64,000 nt of DNA, taken from NCBI RefSeq assembly GCF_011420305.2, contig NZ_CP061769.1, forward strand, positions 1 to 64,000, written 5' to 3'. The notes under the pieces are model-generated. The model searched no databases, was not told the origin of the DNA, and saw only the letters and a list, made by a program, of their open reading frames with translations. Of this stretch, positions 48,716-58,062 are shown one piece after another; within the stretch, counting starts at the first letter, position 1; each line of letters begins with the position of its first letter. Source of the stretch: Nocardioides ochotonae (GTDB taxonomy: Bacteria > Actinomycetota > Actinomycetes > Propionibacteriales > Nocardioidaceae). Made by a program: the position numbers and the translations under genes.

Positions 48716-49564
48716 ATGATCGACCGTGCCGGCCTGGCCGACTTCCTCCGCCGGCGCCGCGACGCCCTGCGCCCCGAGGACGTCGGGCTGCCGCCGGGCT
48801 TCCGGCGCCGCGCGCCGGGACTGCGCCGCGAGGAGGTCGCGCAGCTGGCCGGGATGTCGACTGACTACTACTCCCGGCTGGAGCAGCAGCGTGGCGCGCA
48901 CCCGTCGGCGCAGATCGTGGCGTCGCTGGCCCGAGCGCTGCGCCTGGAGCTCGACGAGCGCGACCACCTCTACCACCTCGCCGACCTCACGCCCCCGGCG
49001 CGACGGGCCGGGCGGCACATCGGTCCCGGCCTGCTCGCCCTCGCCGACAGGCTCACCGACGTGCCGCTCGTCATCGCCACCGACGTCGACGAGGTGCTCT
49101 GGCAGAACGCCCTCGCCGACGCGGTGCTCGGTCACCGAGAGCCCGGGACGGGTCGCGAAAGCAACATCACCTGGCGCTGGTTCGCGGTCCCCGGGAGCCG
49201 GGACCGCTTCCCCGGGGAGCACTGGGCGACCCACTCCGCCGCCCACGTCGCCGACCTCCGGGCGACCCACGCCAGGAGAGCCGGCGACCCCGACGTCGTC
49301 GAGCTGGTCAACGACCTGCTCGAGCGGAGCGCGGAGTTCCGCAGGCTCTGGGAGCGACACGAGGTTGCCGTACGTCGACATGCGCTCAAGTCGATCGTGC
49401 ACCCGGAGGTCGGGCTTCTCGAGCTGACCTGCGAGATCCTCTTCACGCCCGAGGAGGACCTGCGGATTCGTGCGTTCCTGCCGGTCGAGGGCACCGATGC
49501 CCGGGAGAAGCTCGAGCTTCTCCGGGTGATCGGCACGCAGAGTTTCGAGCAGAGCGGCACCTGA
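48716..49564 (+). CDS. XRE family regulator with MmyB-like ligand-binding domain
   Basis: This 282-residue regulator has an N-terminal helix-turn-helix (about 12-75: LRREEVAQLAGMSTDYYSRLEQ) and a C-terminal MmyB-type domain that in relatives binds a small ligand or flavin-like molecule. The ATG at 48716 fits the leaderless pattern. It is divergent from the two-helix membrane protein, so that gene is the best candidate target. Similar regulators in actinobacteria often sit beside short-chain dehydrogenase or exporter genes; none is found here. Confidence 0.88.
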   Translation: MIDRAGLADFLRRRRDALRPEDVGLPPGFRRRAPGLRREEVAQLAGMSTDYYSRLEQQRGAHPSAQIVASLARALRLELDERDHLYHLADLTPPARRAGRHIGPGLLALADRLTDVPLVIATDVDEVLWQNALADAVLGHREPGTGRESNITWRWFAVPGSRDRFPGEHWATHSAAHVADLRATHARRAGDPDVVELVNDLLERSAEFRRLWERHEVAVRRHALKSIVHPEVGLLELTCEILFTPEEDLRIRAFLPVEGTDAREKLELLRVIGTQSFEQSGT

Positions 49565-49768
49565 CGCAGGCGCCCTCGGTGCGCGACTGCCAACGATCCT
49601 CGACGGTTGTTGCATTTCGGCTGCCCACGCTTCTCGTGGGGCTCTCATTTGGCCTGTGTGACCGGGCGTCGCCAGGGCCAGGAGAGGCTCAAGAGGTGTT
49701 TGCCCAGCTCGAAGCAGCGTTGCCCTCCCGGCTCGTCAATCACCGCGGTTCGAGCTTCGGAGGAAGGC

Positions 49769-49840
49769 GTGAGCACATCGACGAAGACAGGCCGAGTCGT
49801 CAGTGGGATGGACCCGCACAAGCGGTCGGCGACGATCGAC
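49769..49840 (+). pseudogene. IS110-family transposase N-terminal relic
   Basis: A GTG at 49769 with AGGAAGG upstream begins STSTKTGRVVSGMDPHKRSAT, matching the DPHK start of IS110-type transposases (the Asp is part of the catalytic set). The homology stops after about 24 codons, and the frame continues with unrelated sequence. The rest of the element is gone. The surrounding gap 49565-50009 holds no other gene. Family assignment is from the short motif only. Confidence 0.5.
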
Positions 49841-50009
49841 GGGGACTGCTGCACGAGGGCGCAAGACAGTAGTTGCTTTGGCTCGGAGTGGTCGTCCGCT
49901 TCGCGGCGGATTGCCCCTCTTCACACCTGCCGCGGGGCGGCGTCGTCGTGGTCCAGAAGTGTCGGTGGTCTCTGCTTGACTGGACCTCAGTCGACGCAGG
50001 GAGACGACC

Positions 50010-51295
50010 GTGAGCGTGCAGGCGGTGGCGGAGCACCCGGTGAGCCGGTGCGTGGCCGAGGTGGCCGCGTCGCTGGCGGCCGTGCGCGACGTCGACGCGG
50101 CGTACCTGCCCGCTGCGGCGCACCGTGACGCGCTGGTCGAGCTCACCCGCCTCGTCGGCCAGCTCGAGGAGCTGCGGATGCGCGTCATCGATGCCGCCGG
50201 CGGCCCAGGCGGGCTGGCGCAGGACGACGGGGCACGCACGTCAGCGGCCTGGCTGGCCTCGCGCACGCTGACCGGGTACGGCGCCGAGCGGCGGGCCGAG
50301 CTGCTGGCCTCGGCGGTCTCCCAGCGCTGGGGGCGGGTCGGGGAGGCGTTGGCCGACGGTCGCATGCGCGTCGAGCAGGCCCACGTCATCGTGAAGGCGC
50401 TCGACGACCTGCCGACCGACGAGGTGGCCGCCGACGTGCTCGACCGTGCGGAGGCGCACCTGGTGGCGCTCGCGGAGACCTACGAGCCGCGCAAGCTCGA
50501 GCTGCTCGCCAGCCGCATCCTCGAGGTGGTGGCCCCCGAGCACTACGACGAGCTCGAGCGCCAGGCCCTGGAGCGTGCCCAGCGGCGCGCCCACAACGCC
50601 ACCGCCTGACCATCCACCCCCGCGGCGACGGCGCGAGCGACGTCAAGGCCCGGGTCCCCGACGCGGTCGCCTCCCGCCTGCGCACCCTGCTGGAGGCCTG
50701 GACCTCCCCGCGGCACGCCGCGTCCAGCGGGGACATCAGCGGCCGCGACCCGGCCACCGGGGCGCGGCTGACCCAGGAACGCCTCATGGGCCTGGCCTTC
50801 TGCTCCCTGCTGGAGTCCGTCGACCCGGCGCGGCTGCCCGTCCACGGCGGGGCGTCCACCCAGATCGTCATCACCATCGACCTGGAGGCCCTGCGCAGCG
50901 GCCTCGGGCACGGCACCCTCGCCACCAACGGCGACCGCGAGACCCCGGTCAGTGTCGGGGAGGTACGCCGCCTGGCCTGCCACGCCGGCATCGTCCCGGC
51001 CGTGCTGGGCAGCCGCAGCGAGGTCCTCGACCTCGGGCGCAGCAGCCGGCTCTTCAGCCCCGCCCAGCGCCGGGCCGCGCTCGTGGGCCGCCACACCTGC
51101 GCCGGCCAGGGCTGCACGATCCCCGCCACCTGGTGCGAGGCCCACCACCGCCGCAACCCCTGGTCTCGCGGCGGCACGACCGACCTCGACGACCTCGAGT
51201 TCCTCTGCCGGTGGCACCACCAGCGCGCCCACGACCCGACGTACACCACCGAACGCCTGGCCAACGGCGACGTACGGTTCGCGCGGCGGACGTGA
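50010..51295 (+). pseudogene. DUF222/HNH endonuclease-domain gene with a one-base frameshift
   Basis: The first part (GTG 50010 to the TGA at 50607-50609) encodes the DUF222 N-terminal domain (199 codons). The family continues LTIHPRGDG and the HNH domain in another frame: CHAGIVPAVLGSRSEVLDLG, then CTIPATWCEAHHRRNPWSRGG with LCRWHH near the end. One missing C after 50603 (a run of two C where three restore the frame) explains the shift. The HNH residues look intact. DUF222-HNH genes are repeated mobile-like genes of actinobacteria. A sequencing error in the C-run cannot be excluded. Confidence 0.85.
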
Positions 51296-51354
51296 GGTCG
51301 CGGCGGCTACCGTCGGATGCCAACACTGGGCTCGGGTCGGGCGGGGGTACGACG

Positions 51355-52593
51355 ATGGGACTGCGGCAGACGCTCGGCGCCGGCGCGATCGCCGGCGTGC
51401 TGCTCCTCGCGGCCGCGTGCGCGGAGTCGCCGAGCGAGGAGCCCGGGCCGCCGGCGGCCGGCCGCAGCTCCGGATCCGAGCTGGCGGCCGGGGGCCAGGA
51501 CCCGCAGAGCCCCGCCACCTCCGCCGGGGACGACCCCTTCGCCGAGTACGCCGTGGAGCGCCCCGGCCCGCTGCGCGAACGCCTGCTCTCCGCCGACATC
51601 CTCATCTCCACCGAGGAGACCATCTCGAAGCAGACGGTGCAGCGGATCCGCCGGCTGCCGGGGGTGACCGCGGTGGAGCCGCTGTCGGTGGCCCTGGTGA
51701 GCGTGGAGGACCGGGTGCTGTCGGTGGCGGCGGTCGACGCGGCCGGCTACCGCCGCTTCACCGGGCTCGCGACCGCCGAGGAGCAGGCGGTCTGGGACCG
51801 GGTCGCCGGCGGCGAGATCGCGGTCCGACCGGCGCTCCAGGCCAGGCTGCCCCTGGACGAGCAGGACTTCGTGCGCCTCGGCAGCGAGGAGGGCTCGCCC
51901 AGCGCCCACGTCGGGGCCTGGGCGCCGCAGGTGCCGACCATCGACGCGGTGGTCAACGAGCGCTGGGCCGAGGAGCTCGGCATGCAGCCGGGCAACGCGC
52001 TCGTGGTCTCCACGACGATCACTGCCCCGCAGGCGATCCGCGGGCCGGTCAAGCGCATCCTCGGCGCCAACGCCTCCATCCAGCTCCTCGACATCGCCAC
52101 CCGCCTCGGCCTGGACCCCGACGCCGTGCAGACCGCGGTCGTGGTCGGCACCGTCGCCGACGCGGTCGGGTCCTTCAGCTACCGCACCCTCGGCGGCGGC
52201 CGGATCGCGCCCGACCCGGCCTGGGTGGCCAGCCACATCAGCACCGAGCAGGTGCCGATCCTCGGCACGATGACCTGCAACCGGGCGATCTTCCCCCAGC
52301 TGCGCGCCGCGCTCGAGGAGGTCGTGGCCAGCGGGCTGGCCGGCGAGATCCACCCCGAGGAGTACGCCGGGTGCTACTACCCGCGCTTCATCGCCGGCAG
52401 CACCACGCTGTCCAACCACTCCTTCGGTCTCGCCTTCGACATCAACGTCCCCGGCAACCAGCGCGGCACCGCCGGCGAGCTGCACCGCGGCGTCGTCGCG
52501 ATCTTTGAGAAGTGGGGCTTCGCCTGGGGCGGCGACTGGCGCTGGACCGACCCGATGCACTTCGAGCTCGCGCGGCTGGTCGACCCGGATTGA
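51355..52593 (+). CDS. Lipid-anchored M15 family D-alanyl-D-alanine carboxypeptidase-like protein
   Basis: This 412-residue protein (ATG 51355) has a lipoprotein signal with Cys22 (VLLLAAAC). A middle domain (about 60-270) has no recognised fold. The C-terminal VanY-type M15 domain (about 285-412) has SNHSFGLAFDINV, giving the zinc His and Asp, and DPMHFEL with the third ligand His. The enzyme is expected to trim peptidoglycan peptides outside the cell. The start lies 59 bases after the broken DUF222 gene. Confidence 0.88.
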   Translation: MGLRQTLGAGAIAGVLLLAAACAESPSEEPGPPAAGRSSGSELAAGGQDPQSPATSAGDDPFAEYAVERPGPLRERLLSADILISTEETISKQTVQRIRRLPGVTAVEPLSVALVSVEDRVLSVAAVDAAGYRRFTGLATAEEQAVWDRVAGGEIAVRPALQARLPLDEQDFVRLGSEEGSPSAHVGAWAPQVPTIDAVVNERWAEELGMQPGNALVVSTTITAPQAIRGPVKRILGANASIQLLDIATRLGLDPDAVQTAVVVGTVADAVGSFSYRTLGGGRIAPDPAWVASHISTEQVPILGTMTCNRAIFPQLRAALEEVVASGLAGEIHPEEYAGCYYPRFIAGSTTLSNHSFGLAFDINVPGNQRGTAGELHRGVVAIFEKWGFAWGGDWRWTDPMHFELARLVDPD

Positions 52594-52629
52594 GCGTCGC
52601 GGGCGCTCCGGCTGGGTAGCGTGCGTCAC

Positions 52630-53607
52630 ATGCGAGCCGTCCAGGTCATCACCACCACCGGTCCCACCGACATCGAGCTGCGCGACGTCCCCGCGCCGAA
52701 GGCCGGGCCCGGGGAGGTGCTCGTCGACGTCCACAGCGTCGGAATCTCCTTCCCCGACCTGCTGCTCAGCCGCGGGGAGTACCAGCTGCGCCCCGAGCCG
52801 CCGTTCACCCTCGGCGTCGACTTCGCCGGCACCGTCGCCGAGCTCGGCCCGGGCGCGGAGGAGCGCTTTGCGGTCGGCGACCGGGTCGCCGGCGTGGGCG
52901 GGTACGGCGGCGCGGCCGAGCAGGCGGTCAGCCCGGTGGACTTCACCTTCGCCCTCCCCGACGCCCTGTCGTACGACGAGGGGGCGGCGCTGCCGATGAA
53001 CTACCTCACCGCCCAGTTCGCCCTCGACGAGCGGGCCGGGCTGCGCGCGGGGGAGACGGTGCTGGTGCACGGCGCCGCCGGCGGGGTCGGTACGGCGACC
53101 CTCCAGGTGGCCCGCGGCATGGGAGCGCGCACGATCGCGGTGGTCAGCACCCCCGAGAAGGGCGACTTCGCCTGGGCCGCGGGCGCCGACGAGGTGGTGC
53201 TGCTCGAGGGCTTCCGCGAGGCGGTCGGCGAGCTGACCGGGGGACGCGGTGTCGACGTCGTGCTCGACCCGGTGGGCGGGGACGCGTTCACCGACTCGCT
53301 GCGGGTGCTCGCGCCGCTCGGGCGCCTCCTGGTCGTCGGGTTCGCCTCCGGGCAGGGGATCCCGCAGGTGAAGGTCAACCGGCTGCTGCTCAACAACGTC
53401 GACGTGCGCGGCGTCGGGTGGGGCGCCTACGCGATGGCGCGCCAGGGCTACCTGCAGCAGCAGTGGGCCGCGCTGGTGCCGATGATCGCCGACGGCGCGG
53501 TGCGCCCGCCGATCGGCACGACGTACCCGCTCGAGGACTTCGGGCGCGCGCTCGTCGACATGGACGAGCGCCGCACGCTGGGCAAGTCGGTCGTGCGGGT
53601 GCGCTGA
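52630..53607 (+). CDS. Zinc-independent quinone oxidoreductase (MDR family)
   Basis: This 325-residue NADPH-dependent oxidoreductase starts at ATG 52630; TAGCGT 7 bases upstream fits a leaderless transcript. The N-terminal GroES-like domain has FPDLLLSRGEYQ and FTLGVDFAGTV. The NADPH-binding domain has VLVHGAAGGVGTATLQVA. Zinc-ligand cysteines of alcohol dehydrogenases are absent, which marks it as quinone oxidoreductase-like. Substrate unknown. Confidence 0.92.
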   Translation: MRAVQVITTTGPTDIELRDVPAPKAGPGEVLVDVHSVGISFPDLLLSRGEYQLRPEPPFTLGVDFAGTVAELGPGAEERFAVGDRVAGVGGYGGAAEQAVSPVDFTFALPDALSYDEGAALPMNYLTAQFALDERAGLRAGETVLVHGAAGGVGTATLQVARGMGARTIAVVSTPEKGDFAWAAGADEVVLLEGFREAVGELTGGRGVDVVLDPVGGDAFTDSLRVLAPLGRLLVVGFASGQGIPQVKVNRLLLNNVDVRGVGWGAYAMARQGYLQQQWAALVPMIADGAVRPPIGTTYPLEDFGRALVDMDERRTLGKSVVRVR

Positions 53608-53675
53608 GCCCGACTGGGAGCCCACGGTCGCGCCCCGTGGCGACGGGTTCAGGCCGGGCGGGGCAGGATGGCGCC

Positions 53676-54014
53676 ATGAGCATCGACGACATCACCCGCC
53701 AGGCCGGCCACATCATCCTCGACGGCATCACCGCCGCCGACGTCGAGACCGGCGAGGCCATGGAGGCCGCGTTCGGCAAGCTGCTCGAGATCGAGGCCAT
53801 CGAGGTCACGATGGACGAGGAGGAGGGCGAGCTCGAGCTCGACATCTCCCCGCTCATGGGCGGCGTGCTCGCCGTCGTGCGCGAGCTCGTCGACGAGGTG
53901 GCCCGCCGTGACGGCTCCAGCGTGGAGGACGTGCTCGCGCTGATGCGCGGTCGCCTCGACGCCATCGAGCGCGAGGAGCCGCACGACCACGACCACGACG
54001 GTCACCAGCACTGA
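53676..54014 (+). CDS. Acidic protein with His-rich tail, function unknown
   Basis: This 112-residue protein starts at ATG 53676, 6 bases after CAGGAT. It is acidic and mostly helical, with TMDEEEGELELDISPLMG in the middle and a tail of alternating His and Asp (HDHDHDGHQH) that could bind metal. No domain is recognised. It lies between an oxidoreductase and a peptidase without coupling. Confidence 0.72.
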   Translation: MSIDDITRQAGHIILDGITAADVETGEAMEAAFGKLLEIEAIEVTMDEEEGELELDISPLMGGVLAVVRELVDEVARRDGSSVEDVLALMRGRLDAIEREEPHDHDHDGHQH

Positions 54015-54036
54015 GCGACCAGTTCTGAGCGCCCGG

Positions 54037-54057
54037 CCCCCGACCCTGCGTCGGGGG
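54037..54057 (+). terminator. Hairpin before the M13 peptidase gene
   Basis: An 8-bp perfect stem CCCCCGAC (54037-54044) with GTCGGGGG (54050-54057) has a 5-base loop. It follows the acidic protein gene by 22 bases. No T-run follows. Confidence 0.55.
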
Positions 54058-54077
54058 TCGCGGCTATCGTCGTGACG

Positions 54078-56036
54078 GTGAGCATCCTCGACGACGCCCG
54101 TCCGGGCATGAACCCCGACATCCGGCCCCAGGACGACCTCTTCGGTCACGTCAACGGACGCTGGCTGGAGGAGACCGAGATCCCTGCGGACCGCTCGAGC
54201 TGGGGTCCGTTCGTCCAGCTGGCCGACACGGCCGAGACCCACGTACGCGAGATCATCGAGCACCTCGCCTCCGGCGGCGCCCCGAGCGTCGCGGATGCCG
54301 GGGCCGCGGACGACGCGCGCAAGATCGGCGATCTGTTCGCCTCCTTCATGGACACCGAGCGCATCGACGCCCTCGGCCTGGCCCCCGCGCAGCCGCTGCT
54401 CGACGCGGTCGCCTCGCTGCGCGAGGTCCGCGACGTCGCGCCGCTGCTCGGCGAGCTGGAGCGGCTCGGCGGCCATGGGCTGTTCGGCTCCTACGTCAGC
54501 ACCGACGCCCGCGACTCCGACCGCTACCTGTTCCACCTCAGCCAGGGCGGCCTCGGCCTGCCCGATGAGTCCTACTACCGCGAGGACAAGTTCGCCGAGA
54601 TCCGCGCGACGTACGTCGACTACCTCACCCGGCTGCTGGGCCTTGCCGGCCACCCCGACCCCGAGGGCGCCGCACGCACCACCCTCGAGCTCGACACCCG
54701 ACTGGCCAAGGGCCACTGGGAGCGTGCCGAGACCCGCGACGTGCAGAAGACCTACAACCTGCTGAGCGAGGCCGAGCTCAAGGAGCTGTGCCCGGCCTTC
54801 GACTGGGACTCCTACATCACCAATCTCGGCGGCGACGACCAGACGGTCGCCCAGGTGATCGTGCGCCAGCCGTCGTTCTTCGCCCACCTCTCCGGGCTGC
54901 TCAGCGAGGTTCCGCTCGCCGACTGGCAGGCCTGGCTGACCACCCGGGTGCTGCGCTCGGTCGCGCCGTACCTCACCGACGACTTCGTCGAGACCAACTT
55001 CGACTTCTACGGCCGCACCCTCAACGGCACCCCCGAGCTGCGCGCGCGCTGGAAGCGCGGCGTCTCGCTCGTCGAGGGCGCCCTCGGCGAGGCCGTGGGC
55101 CGCGAGTACGTCGCGCGCCACTTCCCGCCGCGCGCCAAGGCGATGATGGACGAGCTGGTCGCCAACCTGATCGAGGCCTACCGCCGCTCGATCACCGAGC
55201 TCGACTGGATGACCGAGGAGACCAAGCAGCGCGCCTTCGCCAAGCTCGACACCTTCCGGCCCAAGATCGGCTACCCCGAGAAGTTCCGCGACTACAGCGC
55301 GCTCACGGTCACCCGCGACGACCTGCTCGGCAACGTCGCGGCGGTGTCGGCGTTCGAGACCGACCGCCAGCTCGCCAAGATCGGCAGCCCGGTCGACCGC
55401 GACGAGTGGTTCATGCTGCCGCAGACGGTGAACGCCTACTACAACCCCGGCACCAACGAGATCTGCTTCCCCGCCGGCATCCTGCAGAAGCCGTTCTTCA
55501 GCCCCGACGCCCACCCGGCCGAGAACTACGGCGGCATCGGCGCGGTCATCGGCCACGAGATCGGCCACGGCTTCGACGACCAGGGCGCGCAGTACGACCC
55601 GCTGGGCAACCTCGAGGACTGGTGGACCCCTGCCGACAAGGCCGCCTTCGAGGTCAAGACCAAGACCCTCATCGAGCAGTACGACGGCTTCTCCCCGCGC
55701 AGCCTGCCCGGCGAGAAGGTCAACGGGGCGCTGACGGTCGGTGAGAACATCGGCGACCTGGGCGGTCTGACCATCGCGCACCGCGCCTACCTGATCTCCC
55801 AGGGCGGCACCGCGTCGGTCGAGGACCGGCGCACCCTGTTCACCAACTGGGCCTTCGTGTGGCGCACCAAGCGCCGCCGCGAGCAGGAGCAGCAGTACCT
55901 CACCGTCGACCCGCACAGCCCGCCGGAGTTCCGCGCCAACATCGTGCGCAACCTCGACGAGTTCCACGAGGTGTTCGAGACCCGTCCCGGTGACGGGCTG
56001 TGGCTCGAACCCGAGGCCCGGGTGCGCATCTGGTGA
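54078..56036 (+). CDS. M13 family zinc metalloendopeptidase (PepO/neprilysin-like)
   Basis: This large zinc peptidase has 652 residues. The zinc motif HEIGH is at about 493-497 with the third ligand Glu near 556 (GENIGDLGGL), and NAYYNPGTNEICFPAGIL is the substrate-binding block. No signal peptide is present, so it is likely cytoplasmic. The GTG at 54078 fits TATCGT (54065-54070) 7 bases upstream; an alternative GTG at 54072 adds two residues. It overlaps the next gene by four bases (GTGA). It is close to the usual length (about 650-670). Confidence 0.93.
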   Translation: MSILDDARPGMNPDIRPQDDLFGHVNGRWLEETEIPADRSSWGPFVQLADTAETHVREIIEHLASGGAPSVADAGAADDARKIGDLFASFMDTERIDALGLAPAQPLLDAVASLREVRDVAPLLGELERLGGHGLFGSYVSTDARDSDRYLFHLSQGGLGLPDESYYREDKFAEIRATYVDYLTRLLGLAGHPDPEGAARTTLELDTRLAKGHWERAETRDVQKTYNLLSEAELKELCPAFDWDSYITNLGGDDQTVAQVIVRQPSFFAHLSGLLSEVPLADWQAWLTTRVLRSVAPYLTDDFVETNFDFYGRTLNGTPELRARWKRGVSLVEGALGEAVGREYVARHFPPRAKAMMDELVANLIEAYRRSITELDWMTEETKQRAFAKLDTFRPKIGYPEKFRDYSALTVTRDDLLGNVAAVSAFETDRQLAKIGSPVDRDEWFMLPQTVNAYYNPGTNEICFPAGILQKPFFSPDAHPAENYGGIGAVIGHEIGHGFDDQGAQYDPLGNLEDWWTPADKAAFEVKTKTLIEQYDGFSPRSLPGEKVNGALTVGENIGDLGGLTIAHRAYLISQGGTASVEDRRTLFTNWAFVWRTKRRREQEQQYLTVDPHSPPEFRANIVRNLDEFHEVFETRPGDGLWLEPEARVRIW

Positions 56037-56812
56037 GCCGCGGATCCCCGGGCGCCCGCGGAGGGACGCACCCGGCGCACACCCAGCGCCAGGCCGTCCG
56101 CTTCGACTGGGGCCTGCCCGGGGCACTCGCCCAGGACGCCGACGTGACGGTGGTGGTGGACGTGCTCTCGTTCACCACCACGCTCACCGTCGCGCTCGAG
56201 CGTGGGATCGAGGTCTTCCCGTTCGGGGCCAACGACGTCCGGGCGACCAGCTATGCGCTGACCCGCGACGCCACGCTGGCGGTCGGTCGACGCCGGGCGC
56301 TTCCGGGCGAGGTCAGCCTGTCGCCGAACTCGGTGGCGACCGCCGACCCCGCCGTACGCCGCCTGGTGCTGCCCAGCCCCAACGGCTCCTCGATCTGCTT
56401 CGCGCTGGCGGCTGCCCGCCCCGGCAACACCGTGCTCGCCGCCTCGTTCCGCAACGCCGGCCCGGTCGCCGACGCGGTGCGCGCGGAGATCGCTGCCGGG
56501 CGCACGGTGGCGCTCATCGCGGCGGGGGAGCGCTGGCCGGACCGCTCGCTGCGTCCCGCGGTCGAGGACCTCTGGGGTGCCGGGGCCGTGCTGCGGGCGC
56601 TCACCGCGCGCGGGGAGCAGGACCTCAGCGTCGAGGCGCGCGTCGCGGCCTCGGCGTACGACGCGGCCTCGGGCGCGCTGCACCGCGAGCTGTTGGACAG
56701 CGCGAGCGGCCGTGAGCTCGTCGACCGGGGCTTCGCCCGCGACGTCGAGATCGCGACCGGCACCGGGAGCCGCGTGGTCCCGCGCCTCCAGGGCGAGTCC
56801 TTCGCCCCGTAA
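56033..56812 (+). CDS. ComB-like (2-phosphosulfolactate phosphatase family) protein
   Basis: This 259-residue protein starts at GTG 56033, overlapping the M13 stop. The ComB fold pattern is clear: VVVDVLSFTTTLTVAL, PSPNGSSICFALA and LIAAGERWPD. In methanogens ComB takes part in coenzyme M synthesis; bacteria with this family rarely make coenzyme M, so the true substrate is unknown. The N-terminal about 18 residues are low-complexity. It is the second gene of a two-gene unit with the peptidase. Confidence 0.82.
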   Translation: MSRGSPGARGGTHPAHTQRQAVRFDWGLPGALAQDADVTVVVDVLSFTTTLTVALERGIEVFPFGANDVRATSYALTRDATLAVGRRRALPGEVSLSPNSVATADPAVRRLVLPSPNGSSICFALAAARPGNTVLAASFRNAGPVADAVRAEIAAGRTVALIAAGERWPDRSLRPAVEDLWGAGAVLRALTARGEQDLSVEARVAASAYDAASGALHRELLDSASGRELVDRGFARDVEIATGTGSRVVPRLQGESFAP

Positions 56813-56822
56813 CCTGCCCTGC

Positions 56823-57737
56823 GTGTCGTGGCAGATGAGGACGGTGGGCGCGCTGATGCGCGTCACGCGGCGGCGGCGCTTCGCCGATCCCGACGGTGGG
56901 CCGGCGCTGCTCGCGCGGCCCAAGGGCCCCTCGGACCCGCCGGCGCGGCTGCGACGCCGCTGCGTCGTGGAGACCGACGTCGTCGAGGGCTTCGCGGTGC
57001 ACCGGGTGCGCGCTCGCGCGACGGCGCCGGGTGGTCCCGCGGTGGTCTACCTGCACGGCGGCGCCTACGTGAGCGAGATCGTGCGCCAGCACTGGTCGCT
57101 CGTCGAGGACCTGGCGACCGCGCCGGGACCCGGGGTGGAGGTGGTGGTGCCGATCTACGGCCTGGCGCCGCAGCACCACGCCACCGATGCGCTGCGCCTC
57201 ACCGGCGCGGTGCTGCGCGGGCTGCTCGACGAGGACCGCCCGGTGCACCTCGCCGGGGACTCCGCCGGTGCCGGGCTGGCGCTGGCGCTCGCGCTGCACC
57301 ACCGCCCGCTCGGGCCCGGACTGCTGCGGGGCCTCACGCTGATGGCGCCCTGGCTGGACCTGCGGATGGCCAACCCCGGCATCGACGCGGTCGAGCCGCA
57401 CGACCCGTGGCTGGCACGCCCGGCGCTGCACGCGGTGGCCAGGTCCTGGGCCGGCGGGCTGCCGCTCACGGACCCGAGGGTGAGCCCGGTCCTGGGCAGC
57501 GACGAGGCGCTGGCCGCGCTGCCGCCCGTCGAGCTGTGGGTCGGCACGCGCGACATCACGCTGCCCGACACCCGCCTGCTGGCCGAGCGGCTGCGCGCCG
57601 CGGGGGTCGCCGTACGACTGCACGAGGAGCCGGGCGCCATTCACGTCCACCCCCTGCTGCCGGTGCCCGAGGGCCGGGCCGCGCGGCGGGAGCTGGTCCG
57701 CCGAGCGGTCGACTCCCTGGCCGTCGCACCCGCGTAG
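56823..57737 (+). CDS. Alpha/beta hydrolase of the hormone-sensitive lipase family
   Basis: This 304-residue esterase starts at GTG 56823; TAACCT (56810-56815) lies 7 bases upstream, and it overlaps the end of the ComB gene, indicating its own leaderless promoter. The oxyanion motif HGGAY, the nucleophile GDSAGAG (Ser), the Asp in GTRDITLPD and the His in GAIHVHP complete the triad. The N-terminal about 60 residues are Arg rich. No signal peptide is present, so it acts inside the cell. Substrates are probably short acyl esters. Confidence 0.9.
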   Translation: MSWQMRTVGALMRVTRRRRFADPDGGPALLARPKGPSDPPARLRRRCVVETDVVEGFAVHRVRARATAPGGPAVVYLHGGAYVSEIVRQHWSLVEDLATAPGPGVEVVVPIYGLAPQHHATDALRLTGAVLRGLLDEDRPVHLAGDSAGAGLALALALHHRPLGPGLLRGLTLMAPWLDLRMANPGIDAVEPHDPWLARPALHAVARSWAGGLPLTDPRVSPVLGSDEALAALPPVELWVGTRDITLPDTRLLAERLRAAGVAVRLHEEPGAIHVHPLLPVPEGRAARRELVRRAVDSLAVAPA

Positions 57738-57759
57738 GACCCGCCTAGAATCCAGGGCT

Positions 57760-58062
57760 GTGAGCACCTTCCCCACCGAGGTCGTCGAGGCCGTCTGCCG
57801 GCACATGAACGACGACCACACCGAGGACAACCTGTTGATCGTGCGCGCCTTCGCGCTGCCCGAGGCGAGTGCCGCCGTGATGACCGGGGCCGATGGCGAC
57901 AGCGGCCACTTCCGCGCCACCACGCCGGCCGGGGAGCAGGACGTCCGGGTGCCGTGGCCGGGGGCGCCGATCACCGAGCGCGCGGAGATCCGCCGCGAGG
58001 TCGTCGCGCTGTACGACGCCGCGTGCGCGCGCCTCGGGGTGGAGCGCCGCCCGGAGCACTGA
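57760..58062 (+). CDS. DUF2470 domain protein
   Basis: This 100-residue protein begins with GTG 57760, 8 bases after TAGAAT. DUF2470 motifs are visible: VCRHMNDDHTEDNLLIVRAF near the start, then DGDSGHFRAT, PWPGAPITERAEIR. The domain occurs at the C-terminus of haem-degrading HugZ-like proteins and of pyridoxamine-phosphate-oxidase-fold proteins. Here it stands alone, so it may bind haem or be a subunit; this is inference. Confidence 0.85.
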   Translation: MSTFPTEVVEAVCRHMNDDHTEDNLLIVRAFALPEASAAVMTGADGDSGHFRATTPAGEQDVRVPWPGAPITERAEIRREVVALYDAACARLGVERRPEH

